Position numbers and translations under genes: made by a program. From contig CAIXLG010000029.1 in the NCBI GenBank assembly GCA_903920215.1, positions 1 to 40,802 on the forward strand: 40,802 bases of DNA, written 5' to 3'. Of this stretch, positions 33,474 through 40,802 are shown piece after piece. This DNA is from an uncultured Chlorobiaceae bacterium (GTDB taxonomy: Bacteria; Bacteroidota; Chlorobiia; Chlorobiales; Chlorobiaceae). Each line of letters opens with the position of its first letter. Position 1 is the first letter of the stretch. The notes beneath the pieces are model-generated. The model was not told the DNA's origin. It did not search any database and saw only the letters and a list, made by a program, of their open reading frames with translations.

Positions 33474-35144
33474 ATGGCGGACGAAACGTCCATGGGCAAT
33501 CAAAACGTCCTGAAAACCTTTGTGAGTCCCTTTACAATTTTGAAGGTGTTGTTACTGGCAGTCGTTTTTCAGTATCCTGTTTTGCCGGTTTTTGCTGCAG
33601 ATCCTGCGGGAACCATTCGGGGAACGCTTCCGAAGTCATCAGTTTCAGATATTCTTGACAGTCTTGTCAATGCGACCTATTTCAAGGATGAACACTTTTC
33701 AGCCACTTCGAAAGAGGGCGAAAAGTTTGGATTTCCTGCCAATTTTGTGCCTCAGTACAGCGATTCGGTCTATGCTTCAAGAATTGCATCGCTTGCCAGA
33801 AAAACCCCTTTCAATCTTGTCTTTAATGATCATGTCAGAGGGTTTATAAGACTTTATGCTGTCGATAAAAGAAATACGACGGCCAAAATCCTCGGACTCA
33901 CCAAAATCTATTTTCCCCAGTTTGAGGAGAAACTTGATGCCTATAACATTCCCCTTGAGATGAAGTACCTTGCCATTGTGGAATCGGCTCTTAACCCCAC
34001 GGCAGTCTCTCCTGCCGGAGCTAAAGGGCTATGGCAGTTTATGTATGGAACGGGAAAAATGTACGGTATGCAGTCATCTTCCTTTATGGAGGACCGCTAT
34101 GATTCGGAGAAGGCGACTGTGGCGGCATGTAAATATTTAAAGGATCTCTACAATATCTATGGTGACTGGTTTCTTACACTTGCTGCTTATAATGCGGGTC
34201 CTGGAAATGTCAATAAAGCAATCAGGAGAGCTGGCGGTGTCAAGAATTACTGGGCAGTATGGGATTATCTTCCTGCTGAAACCAGGGGTTATGTTCCGGC
34301 ATTTATTGCCGTGAACTATATCATGAATTACTACAACGAACACAATATCCGTCCCGTAGAGCCGGGATTTCTGTATCACGATATCGACACACTGAGAACC
34401 ACCCGTATGTTGTCGTTTGATCAGATAAATGCGACCATAGGTGTTCCGATGCGTGATCTCCAGTTTCTTAATCCGCAGTACAAGCTTGGCATTATTCCTG
34501 CGGCAGGGTCAATGGGAAACGTTATCAAATTGCCAAAACAGTATATCGGTCAGTTCCAGAAGCGTGAACAGGAGATTTATGCTTACAGGTCGCAAAAAAC
34601 AACAGAGCGCGAGCAGTTGCTTGCCAAGGTTGAAAGTCTCAATGCCAGTGCCGGAGGAGAGGGAGAGAAGGTTCATATTGTTCAGCAGGGAGAAACTCTT
34701 GGCTCCATTGCACGAATTTACCGTACCTATATCAGTCAGCTGATTGTCTGGAATAACTTGAAAGATCCCGATGTGACTCCCGGTCAGAAACTTGTTGTTT
34801 TTGGAAGTGGTGATAACAGCAGTTCCCGTCAGATTGAAGGGGGGGGGGAAGGTTCTGTGAAAAAAAAGCTGGTCATTCACAGGGTTGGAAAGTCAGAAAC
34901 ACTCTCTTCTATTGCCAGAAAGTACGGGACCAGTGTTGGTCGTCTTGCAGAGTTGAACAATTTGAAGAATCGTATGAAGGTTGTTCCAGGTCAGCGGCTT
35001 AAAATTGAACGTGAGGTAGTGACGTTTGAAAAACCTCGGTATTCAGCCCGTCATTCCAAGGCAGGCAAGGGGAGTAAGGGTTTGAAAAGTCGTAAAGTTA
35101 AAAAAGAGCGTTCAGGCCATTCTTCCCGTAAACGCAGGCGATAG
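33474..35144 (+). CDS. mltD: Membrane-bound/exported lytic transglycosylase with two LysM domains (MltD type)
   Basis: Cleaves peptidoglycan glycan strands without water, making 1,6-anhydro-muropeptides. The frame opens at ATG 33372, but that gives a 50-residue tail before the signal peptide; ATG 33474 gives a normal one ([20 protein letters not shown]). ATG 33492 is also possible. The catalytic Glu is E170 in AIVESALNP, followed by [12 protein letters not shown] and the [14 protein letters not shown] motif. LysM1 is about 400-443 ([17 protein letters not shown]), LysM2 about 466-511. The C-terminus is a very basic tail ([16 protein letters not shown]). Between the LysM domains lies a run of ten G (34839-34848), which keeps frame here (EGGGEGS). 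Confidence 0.9.
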   Translation: MADETSMGNQNVLKTFVSPFTILKVLLLAVVFQYPVLPVFAADPAGTIRGTLPKSSVSDILDSLVNATYFKDEHFSATSKEGEKFGFPANFVPQYSDSVYASRIASLARKTPFNLVFNDHVRGFIRLYAVDKRNTTAKILGLTKIYFPQFEEKLDAYNIPLEMKYLAIVESALNPTAVSPAGAKGLWQFMYGTGKMYGMQSSSFMEDRYDSEKATVAACKYLKDLYNIYGDWFLTLAAYNAGPGNVNKAIRRAGGVKNYWAVWDYLPAETRGYVPAFIAVNYIMNYYNEHNIRPVEPGFLYHDIDTLRTTRMLSFDQINATIGVPMRDLQFLNPQYKLGIIPAAGSMGNVIKLPKQYIGQFQKREQEIYAYRSQKTTEREQLLAKVESLNASAGGEGEKVHIVQQGETLGSIARIYRTYISQLIVWNNLKDPDVTPGQKLVVFGSGDNSSSRQIEGGGEGSVKKKLVIHRVGKSETLSSIARKYGTSVGRLAELNNLKNRMKVVPGQRLKIEREVVTFEKPRYSARHSKAGKGSKGLKSRKVKKERSGHSSRKRRR

Positions 35145-35368
35145 AAAGGGATCGGGTGAGTAGATGCCTGATGTGAATTGGTCTTTGTCGGGAGTTCTGC
35201 TTTCTTTTTTTACATGGGTTTTATAACGGTAATTTGTTATTTCATCGTGTCTATTACACGGAAATTTTATTATCTTAAGCCTTTTCAAGTTGCTTGGCTG
35301 ACGGAGAATAGGGGTTTGCAGGAAATTTGTTTATTCAATAATTCTTTAAATAAGAATCATTAAAACGT

Positions 35369-36556
35369 ATGCGTAATATCATTTTCACCGGAAAGGGTGG
35401 TGTTGGTAAAACTTCTGTTGCTGCAGCCACAGCGCTCAAAGCCGCAGATATGGGGTACAAGACACTTATTATGTCTACCGATCCGGCGCACAGTCTGGGC
35501 GACTCGCTCGATGTTAAACTTGGACCTTCACCTGTGAAGGTTGCTGAAAATCTCTGGGGTCAGGAGGTCAGCGTTTTTGGTGATCTTAATCTGAACTGGG
35601 ATGTCGTTAGAGAGCACTTTGCACATTTGATGGAGTCACGTGGAATCGAAGGTGTTTATGCTGAGGAAATGGGTGTGCTTCCAGGAATGGAAGAGCTCTT
35701 TTCGCTCTCATATATCAAGCGGTATAATGAACAGAATGAATACGATCTTCTTGTAGTTGACTGCGCTCCTACAGGCGAAACTCTTCGTCTTCTTTCTCTG
35801 CCTGAAACATTCGGATGGTTTATCAAAATGATCCGTAATGTCGAAAAGTTTATGGTGAAGCCGGTTATCAGGCCTCTTTCAAAGAAAATCAATAAAATTA
35901 ACGATTTTGTTGCTCCTGTAGAGGTTTATGACAAGGTTGACAATCTCTTCTCTTCAACAGAAGGTATTATCGACTTGCTGGCCGATAACACCAAAACAAC
36001 CATGCGTCTTGTGATGAACCCTGAAAAGATGGTTATCAAGGAGTCCATGCGTGCTTTGACCTATCTTAATCTCTATGGTATTACCGTTGACAGGATTACC
36101 ATTAACCGTGTTATGCCCGATCAGAGCCCTGATCCTTATTTCCAGAAGTGGCGCGCTATTCAGCAGAAGTATATTGATCAGATCACGGACGCCTTTGCTC
36201 CTATTCCGATTGCAGAAGTGCCGCTGTTTGATGATGAGGTTGTCGGTTTGCCGATGCTTCGCAGGGTAGGTGAAAAAGTGTATGGCGACTTGAATCCTCT
36301 TGATATTTTCTTCTCGGAAAATCCGATTGATATCCAGAAGGTTTCTGACGGTCACTACAAGGTTCGTGTCAGGCTGCCGTTTATGGAAAATATGGGTCTG
36401 GAACCGAAAATTCTTAAACTTGGAGATGATCTTACCATCCGTATCGGCGATTACCAGAAGGTTGTTGTACTGCCGATCTTCCTTGCTGGAATGGAATCAA
36501 CTGGTGCTACCTATGAAGATAAGTGGCTCAGTATCGATTTTGCCAAGGCGAACTGA
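35369..36556 (+). CDS. ArsA/GET3-family ATPase
   Basis: P-loop ATPase of the arsenite-pump/tail-anchored-protein-targeting family. The Walker A motif is GKGGVGKTS at 8-16 with the signature Lys, followed by the switch I region [32 protein letters not shown] is switch II/Walker B-like. The C-terminal 80 residues ([37 protein letters not shown]) resemble a small all-beta domain added to bacterial ArsA-like proteins. No arsB, arsC or arsR is nearby, so arsenic resistance is unlikely. Green sulfur bacteria carry several such proteins. Start is ATG 35369. Length 395. Its gene ends at a shared terminator with convergent serA. Confidence 0.9.
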   Translation: MRNIIFTGKGGVGKTSVAAATALKAADMGYKTLIMSTDPAHSLGDSLDVKLGPSPVKVAENLWGQEVSVFGDLNLNWDVVREHFAHLMESRGIEGVYAEEMGVLPGMEELFSLSYIKRYNEQNEYDLLVVDCAPTGETLRLLSLPETFGWFIKMIRNVEKFMVKPVIRPLSKKINKINDFVAPVEVYDKVDNLFSSTEGIIDLLADNTKTTMRLVMNPEKMVIKESMRALTYLNLYGITVDRITINRVMPDQSPDPYFQKWRAIQQKYIDQITDAFAPIPIAEVPLFDDEVVGLPMLRRVGEKVYGDLNPLDIFFSENPIDIQKVSDGHYKVRVRLPFMENMGLEPKILKLGDDLTIRIGDYQKVVVLPIFLAGMESTGATYEDKWLSIDFAKAN

Positions 36557-36600
36557 ACCTCTCCGGTTTACTCCGGGTGTGATTCTCTTGTCTTAATGGA

Positions 36601-36637
36601 CAATAAAAAACCTGCCTCGCCGGCAGGTTTTTTATTG
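36601..36637. terminator. Bidirectional terminator between arsA-like and serA genes
   Basis: A perfect 16-bp inverted repeat (36601-36616 with 36622-36637) with a 5-nt loop: GC core CCTGCC/GGCAGG flanked by A-run and T-run. Being A/T-flanked on both sides, it can stop transcription from both convergent genes. Confidence 0.93.
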
Positions 36638-36655
36638 TCTGAATGTAAATCTGTT

Positions 36656-38236
36656 TTAGAGCGTAACCAGATTCGCAACGTCAACACCGTTGACATTTCT
36701 TATGCCGTCAAGCAGTTCCGTCGTAACAGCTCCATCCACAACAATAGCTGTCATGGCGACTTTTTTCTCTTCATCCCTTGAGAGTGCTATATAGGCAATA
36801 TTCAAGTTATGCTGCAGCAAGAGCTGGGTGACATTTGCTATGACACCCGGCTTGTCGATATTGTTGTAGATAATAATGTTGCCTTCCGGCTTGAATTCGA
36901 CAAGGAACTGGTCGATCATAACAATACGTACCTCTTTATCACCAAAGACAGTGCCGCCTATCATCCGTTTTGCATGCCCGTTTTCAAGTTCAATACGGAT
37001 GAGGTTGGTATAGTCAGGGTTTTCCTTTTCAAACTTCTGCTGAAGGCTGATACCGCAATCCTTTGCCATCGTGAATGCATTGATATAGTTGGTATCTTTT
37101 GACTGGCGGATATCAAGAAAGCCTTTCAGCGCTGCTGCTGTAATAACTTCGTTAAATTTTTGAAGGAATTCACCTGAGGTTCTGATTGTCATTCTGGTGG
37201 CATCCTGAGGGGCCATCTGGGCCAGGGTTGCTCCAAGTTTTTCAGCAAGAGTGAGATATGACTGTACGCCTGGTGCCTGTGCCAGTTCAACGGCTGATGC
37301 ATTGACAGCCCCTTCAAGCTTTCCTCTCCTTTTCCATTCGACAATCTGTTCAGCTATCTGAATGGCAACTTTTTGCTGTGCTTCGTTTGTAGATGCAGCA
37401 ATATGCGGGGTTGCAATGACAGCGTCAAGTTTTAAAAGAGGATTGTCAGGGTTGACCGGTTCTGCTTCAAAAACATCAAGCGCAGCGGCGGAAACTTTTC
37501 CGGATTCGATGGCTTCAGCAAGGTCGGCTTCATTAATTATTCCTCCTCTGGCGCAGTTGATGATTATGACACCTGGCTTCATGAGGTCAAGCGTATCTTT
37601 TGAAATCAGATTACGTGTTGACTCGTTCAGTGATGAATGAATGGTAATAACATCAGCGCGCATGAAATTTTCATGCAGGGGGAGGAGCTCAATGTTGAGA
37701 TGTGAGGCAAATTCGTCAGGAATCATGGGGTCGTAGGCGATGGTGTTCATCCCGAAAGCCTGCATGCGCGAAGCTACTTCACGTCCAATTTTTCCAAGAC
37801 CGATAATGGAAAGGGTTTTGCCTTCAAGTTCGATTCCGGTGAATTTTGTTTTGTTCCAGTTTCCCTGCTTCAGGTCAGCTGTTGCCTGAGGGATTCGGCG
37901 TGCGGAGGAAAGAATCATGGCGCAGGTATGTTCAGCTGCTGAAATGGTGTTTCCGCCTGGAGTGTTCATAACAATAATGCCGTTACGGGTTGCAGCTTCA
38001 ATATCGATGTTGTCAACCCCGGCTCCAGCTCTCCCGATAAGCTGCAGCTTTGTGCCGCACTCGATAATTTCAGCGGTAACTTTTGTGGCGCTTCTGACTA
38101 TCAGTTTTTCGAAGCCGCCGATGATGCGTTTAAGCTCTTCCTTACTGATTTTCGGTATTTCTGTAACGTCAAAACCGTTCTGAGAGAGGATTTGACCGCA
38201 TTGCGGATCAATACCGTCAGTGATCAGTACGTTCAT
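36656..38236 (-). CDS. serA: D-3-phosphoglycerate dehydrogenase
   Basis: First step of serine synthesis: oxidises 3-phosphoglycerate to 3-phosphohydroxypyruvate with NAD+. The NAD loop GLGKIG is at 146-151. Catalytic blocks INCARGGIINEADL (Arg), DVFEAEPV (Glu) and TPHIAASTNEAQ (His) are intact. It is the long type with an added intervening domain (about 320-445) and a C-terminal ACT domain (IIIYNNIDKPGVIANVTQLL), through which serine usually inhibits. Length 526. Start is ATG 38236. It is divergent from the DAHP synthase gene across a 220-bp gap, which must hold both promoters. Confidence 0.97.
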   Translation of the reverse strand: MNVLITDGIDPQCGQILSQNGFDVTEIPKISKEELKRIIGGFEKLIVRSATKVTAEIIECGTKLQLIGRAGAGVDNIDIEAATRNGIIVMNTPGGNTISAAEHTCAMILSSARRIPQATADLKQGNWNKTKFTGIELEGKTLSIIGLGKIGREVASRMQAFGMNTIAYDPMIPDEFASHLNIELLPLHENFMRADVITIHSSLNESTRNLISKDTLDLMKPGVIIINCARGGIINEADLAEAIESGKVSAAALDVFEAEPVNPDNPLLKLDAVIATPHIAASTNEAQQKVAIQIAEQIVEWKRRGKLEGAVNASAVELAQAPGVQSYLTLAEKLGATLAQMAPQDATRMTIRTSGEFLQKFNEVITAAALKGFLDIRQSKDTNYINAFTMAKDCGISLQQKFEKENPDYTNLIRIELENGHAKRMIGGTVFGDKEVRIVMIDQFLVEFKPEGNIIIYNNIDKPGVIANVTQLLLQHNLNIAYIALSRDEEKKVAMTAIVVDGAVTTELLDGIRNVNGVDVANLVTL

Positions 38237-38456
38237 TTTATTTTTTGATTATTGATTGCAAGTTGTGAAGACTTTTTTCTTAACTGGGGTAATATATTTC
38301 TTTTTTTCAGGCATTAAGATTAAAAAATCAGAGGCGGTATGAGTGGGGGGTGGGTGAGATCGCTGGAATTAATAAGCATGGTTACTGATTATATATTAAG
38401 GTTTTTTTTATCTTGTATGCTGTTAATTTCTATGATGATATTATTGTTGAAAACGA

Positions 38457-39509
38457 ATGGAAAAGTTACATGATTTAAGAGTTTCACGCATTATCCGTCT
38501 CTCTTCCCCAAAGGCTCTCAAAGAGCAGCTTCCGGTGGATGAAACTATTGCTGAGACCGTTATCAGAGGACGTCGTGAAGTTGAAAATATATTGACTGGC
38601 AAGGACTCCAGAATGCTGGTGATTGTCGGACCTTGTTCGATACATGATACCGATGCGGCCCTTGAGTATGCAGGAAAACTTTCGGCATTGCGCACAGAGT
38701 TGCAGGATGATTTGTGCATCATTATGCGCGTCTATTTCGAAAAGCCACGTACCACTGTCGGTTGGAAAGGCTTTATCAATGACCCTCATCTTGATGATAC
38801 CTACGATATAGTTCATGGGCTGTTCTATGCCAGAAAGCTTCTTCTGGACATCAATGCAATTGGACTGCCGGCCGCAACTGAGTTTCTTGATCCGATAACT
38901 CCCCAGTATGTAGCCGATGTCGTCAGCTGGGCTGCTATCGGGGCGAGGACTATTGAGTCGCAGACTCATCGTCAGATGGCCAGTGGGCTCTCCATGCCTG
39001 TCGGGTTCAAAAATTCTACTGACGGCCGACTGAACGTAGCTATCGATGCCATTCGTTCGGCGATGCATCCGCACAGTTTTCTCGGCATTGATCAGGAAGG
39101 GCAAAGCAGCGTTATTACGACAAAAGGGAACCCGTTTGGTCATCTTGTGCTTCGTGGCGGGGATAAGCCGAATTATGATGCTGAAAGCATTGCTCTTGCT
39201 GAATCGTGGATTACCAAGGGGGGGCTTGAACAGTCGATTCTTGTTGATTGCAGTCACGCAAATTCAGGCAAAAAACATGAGCAGCAGCTGAAGGTCTGGG
39301 AGAACATTCTGAAACAGAAAACTGATGGCAATACAAGTATTGCTGGTGTTATGATAGAAAGTAATATCTGTGGCGGCAACCAGCCGTTTCCTGAGGATCC
39401 TGATAAACTGCGGTATGGGGTTTCCATAACCGATGAGTGTATTTCATGGGAAGAGACTGAACGTATGCTTCGCGAAGGGGCGGAAGTCATCCATAAGCTT
39501 ATCAAGTAA
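38457..39509 (+). CDS. aroG: 3-deoxy-7-phosphoheptulonate synthase (class I)
   Basis: Condenses phosphoenolpyruvate and erythrose 4-phosphate, the first step of the shikimate pathway. The 350-residue length fits the AroFGH type. Signatures are [11 protein letters not shown] near the N-terminus, [50 protein letters not shown] and [16 protein letters not shown], followed by [13 protein letters not shown]. All metal- and PEP-binding residues in these blocks appear present. Which aromatic amino acid inhibits it cannot be told. Start is ATG 38457; no strong ribosome site is seen. Confidence 0.96.
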   Translation: MEKLHDLRVSRIIRLSSPKALKEQLPVDETIAETVIRGRREVENILTGKDSRMLVIVGPCSIHDTDAALEYAGKLSALRTELQDDLCIIMRVYFEKPRTTVGWKGFINDPHLDDTYDIVHGLFYARKLLLDINAIGLPAATEFLDPITPQYVADVVSWAAIGARTIESQTHRQMASGLSMPVGFKNSTDGRLNVAIDAIRSAMHPHSFLGIDQEGQSSVITTKGNPFGHLVLRGGDKPNYDAESIALAESWITKGGLEQSILVDCSHANSGKKHEQQLKVWENILKQKTDGNTSIAGVMIESNICGGNQPFPEDPDKLRYGVSITDECISWEETERMLREGAEVIHKLIK

Positions 39510-39578
39510 ATAATCCTTTGGCGGGGGAGTTTTCACTGCCGAATATTCTATTACTATAACAGTGCAAAGGCGAATATT

Positions 39579-40712
39579 ATGGCTATAGAGGTCAGGCAGG
39601 TCACTACAAAAAAAGAACGGAAGCAGTTCATTACTTTTGCGTGGCAGATCTATCGCAATGATCCGGAACTCAATAAAAACTGGGTGCCGCCGGTTATTGA
39701 TGATTACATGAAGACTCTTGATACCAAGGTGTTTCCTTTGTATGATCACGCCGATCTGGCAATGTTTACTGCATGGAAAGATGGTTCAATGGCTGGAACA
39801 ATAGCCGCAATTGCAAACCGGAGGCACAATGAGGTCCATGCCGACAAGGTTGGCTTCTGGGGATTTTTTGAGTGTATCAATGATCAGAAGGTTGCCAATG
39901 CGCTTTTTGATGCAGCGGCCAAGTGGTTGAAAGGGAAGGGGCTCAATGCAATGCGCGGTCCGGTCAGCCCATCGATGAATGATCAGTGCGGCATGCTGAC
40001 AAGAGGGTACGACAGTCCTCCTGTGTTTCTCATGCTTTACAATCCTCCCTATTACAATGACCTTGTTCTGAACTATGGGCATCATATCGGGCAGGAGCTG
40101 CTTGCATGGTATATCGATCAAAAAATTATCGATATTTCCCGTCTGCGTCGTATCGCTGAGCATGTCATGAAAAAGGAAGGGCTGACGGTACGGATCATGA
40201 ACATGAAGGACTTTGATGGGGAAATAGAACGTATTCGCAATATTTACAACAAGGCCTGGGAGAAAAACTGGGGCTTCGTTCCCATGACCGACAAGGAGTT
40301 CAACTTTCTTGCCAAAAGCCTCAAGCCGCTGGCAAACCCGCATTACATTTATTTTGTTGAGGATATAAACAAGCGTACTGTCGGTTTTTCGCTTTCTCTT
40401 CCTGATGTTAACCAGGCATTGAAGCATGTGAACGGAAATCCGTTTTCACCGCTCGGCCTGCTGAAATATCTCTGGTACAGCCGCAATATTACCATGGTTC
40501 GTACCATTACCATGGGTGTGCTTCCGGAATACCGCAATAAGGGAGTAGACAGTATTCTCAATGTCCAGATTGCCGATTACGGAGGAAAGCATGGAGTGTT
40601 TGCCAGTGAAATGAGCTGGGTGCTCAAAGCAAATGAGCCTATGAGTAAACTGGCAAAGGTTATCGGAGGGACGCCTTACAAGGAGTATGTTATTTACGAG
40701 GCTGATATATAG
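39579..40712 (+). CDS. GNAT-like N-acetyltransferase family protein
   Basis: A 377-residue protein that looks like a GNAT-fold acyltransferase: the C-terminal half contains ITMGVLPEYRNKGVDSILNV, which resembles the acetyl-CoA-binding motif A (V-x-P-x-x-R-x-x-G). Two halves may form a tandem GNAT arrangement (first half NAMRGPVSPSMNDQCGML). No signal peptide. AAAGGCG at about 39566 is its ribosome site, and it follows the DAHP synthase by 69 bp. The substrate is not identified. Similar proteins are common, uncharacterised, in Bacteroidota/Chlorobiota. Confidence 0.75.
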   Translation: MAIEVRQVTTKKERKQFITFAWQIYRNDPELNKNWVPPVIDDYMKTLDTKVFPLYDHADLAMFTAWKDGSMAGTIAAIANRRHNEVHADKVGFWGFFECINDQKVANALFDAAAKWLKGKGLNAMRGPVSPSMNDQCGMLTRGYDSPPVFLMLYNPPYYNDLVLNYGHHIGQELLAWYIDQKIIDISRLRRIAEHVMKKEGLTVRIMNMKDFDGEIERIRNIYNKAWEKNWGFVPMTDKEFNFLAKSLKPLANPHYIYFVEDINKRTVGFSLSLPDVNQALKHVNGNPFSPLGLLKYLWYSRNITMVRTITMGVLPEYRNKGVDSILNVQIADYGGKHGVFASEMSWVLKANEPMSKLAKVIGGTPYKEYVIYEADI

Positions 40713-40751
40713 GGGGGAGAATGGTGTGGCCTTTTATGGCGGTATGGCGAT

Positions 40752-40802
40752 GAGATCCCTCGGAGTACCTCGGGATGACAGAGAGAATGGTTGGGATGAC
40801 AG
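40752..40802 (+). repeat. Dispersed GATCCCTC...GGGATGACA element
   Basis: GAGATCCCTCGGAGTACCTC followed by GGGATGACAGAGAGAATGGTT and a second GGGATGACA reaching the window edge. GGATCCCTC-like and GGGATGAC parts match 6195-6225 and 23030-23080. It may continue past the window. Confidence 0.7.

Noticed and set aside
35178-35363. A 61-codon hydrophobic frame before the ArsA-like gene
   Set aside because: TTG start, no ribosome site and AT-rich composition; the hydrophobic look comes from T-rich DNA.
35369-36556. Arsenite efflux function for the ArsA-like ATPase
   Set aside because: No arsB, arsR or arsC is nearby and the family has other roles; the function is left open.

Overview
This window looks like chromosome of a green sulfur bacterium (Chlorobiaceae, probably the Chlorobium/Pelodictyon group). 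The evidence is by gene content and protein style only: a split transketolase, an ArsA/GET3-type ATPase beside serA and a DAHP synthase, a RicT/YaaT protein beside metG, and a compact set of housekeeping operons interrupted by small islands rich in toxin-antitoxin (TA) modules and repeats. No database search was possible, so genus-level placement is an inference.

Layout. 1-4394: end of a Ryr-domain protein, a P-type cation ATPase and an exported EEP-family phosphoesterase. 4395-7500: a decayed zone with a stop-interrupted parD-like antitoxin, an HPF/RaiA-like protein, an intact vapBC pair and short interspersed hairpin repeats. 7501-16684: a dense plus-strand housekeeping run (unknown protein, purC, dedA-like, transketolase N-subunit, rsmD, coaD, PLP aminotransferase, PlsC-like acyltransferase, ricT-like, metG, initiator tRNA-fMet and a terminator). 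16847-18725: a NamZ/DUF1343 exported muramidase convergent with a STAS protein carrying an unusual histidine-striped helix and an AT-hook-like tail.

18726-24388 is the accessory island. A two-gene nucleotidyltransferase-like module (19204-20695) lies between two ~274-bp direct repeats (18825-19098 and 21080-21353). Two copies of a ~110-nt predicted structured RNA follow (20975-21087 and 21545-21657); the second abuts an AbiF/AbiD-family HEPN protein gene with an intact RX4H motif. Then come a solitary higA antitoxin, a fragment of the miaA 3' end, a Sel1-repeat protein, a tiny lipoprotein, and a higA fragment joined to the true miaA end, which points to an old partial duplication of the higA-miaA junction.

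24389-30702 is a minus-strand run: miaA, maf, a sodium/solute symporter, a PfkB sugar kinase and a GH13-fold protein whose catalytic signature is degenerate. 30897-32196 holds two more TA modules (Phd/ParE-like and DUF433/DUF5615). 32541-40712 returns to housekeeping: truA, a LysM lytic transglycosylase containing a 10-G tract, an ArsA-family ATPase, a bidirectional terminator, serA (minus), a DAHP synthase and a GNAT-like protein.

The best candidate for something under-described is 18825-22556: an RNA plus HEPN-protein unit with a second, orphan RNA copy, next to an uncharacterised nucleotidyltransferase pair that shares repeat sequence with it. These parts appear to have been shuffled at a common junction sequence.
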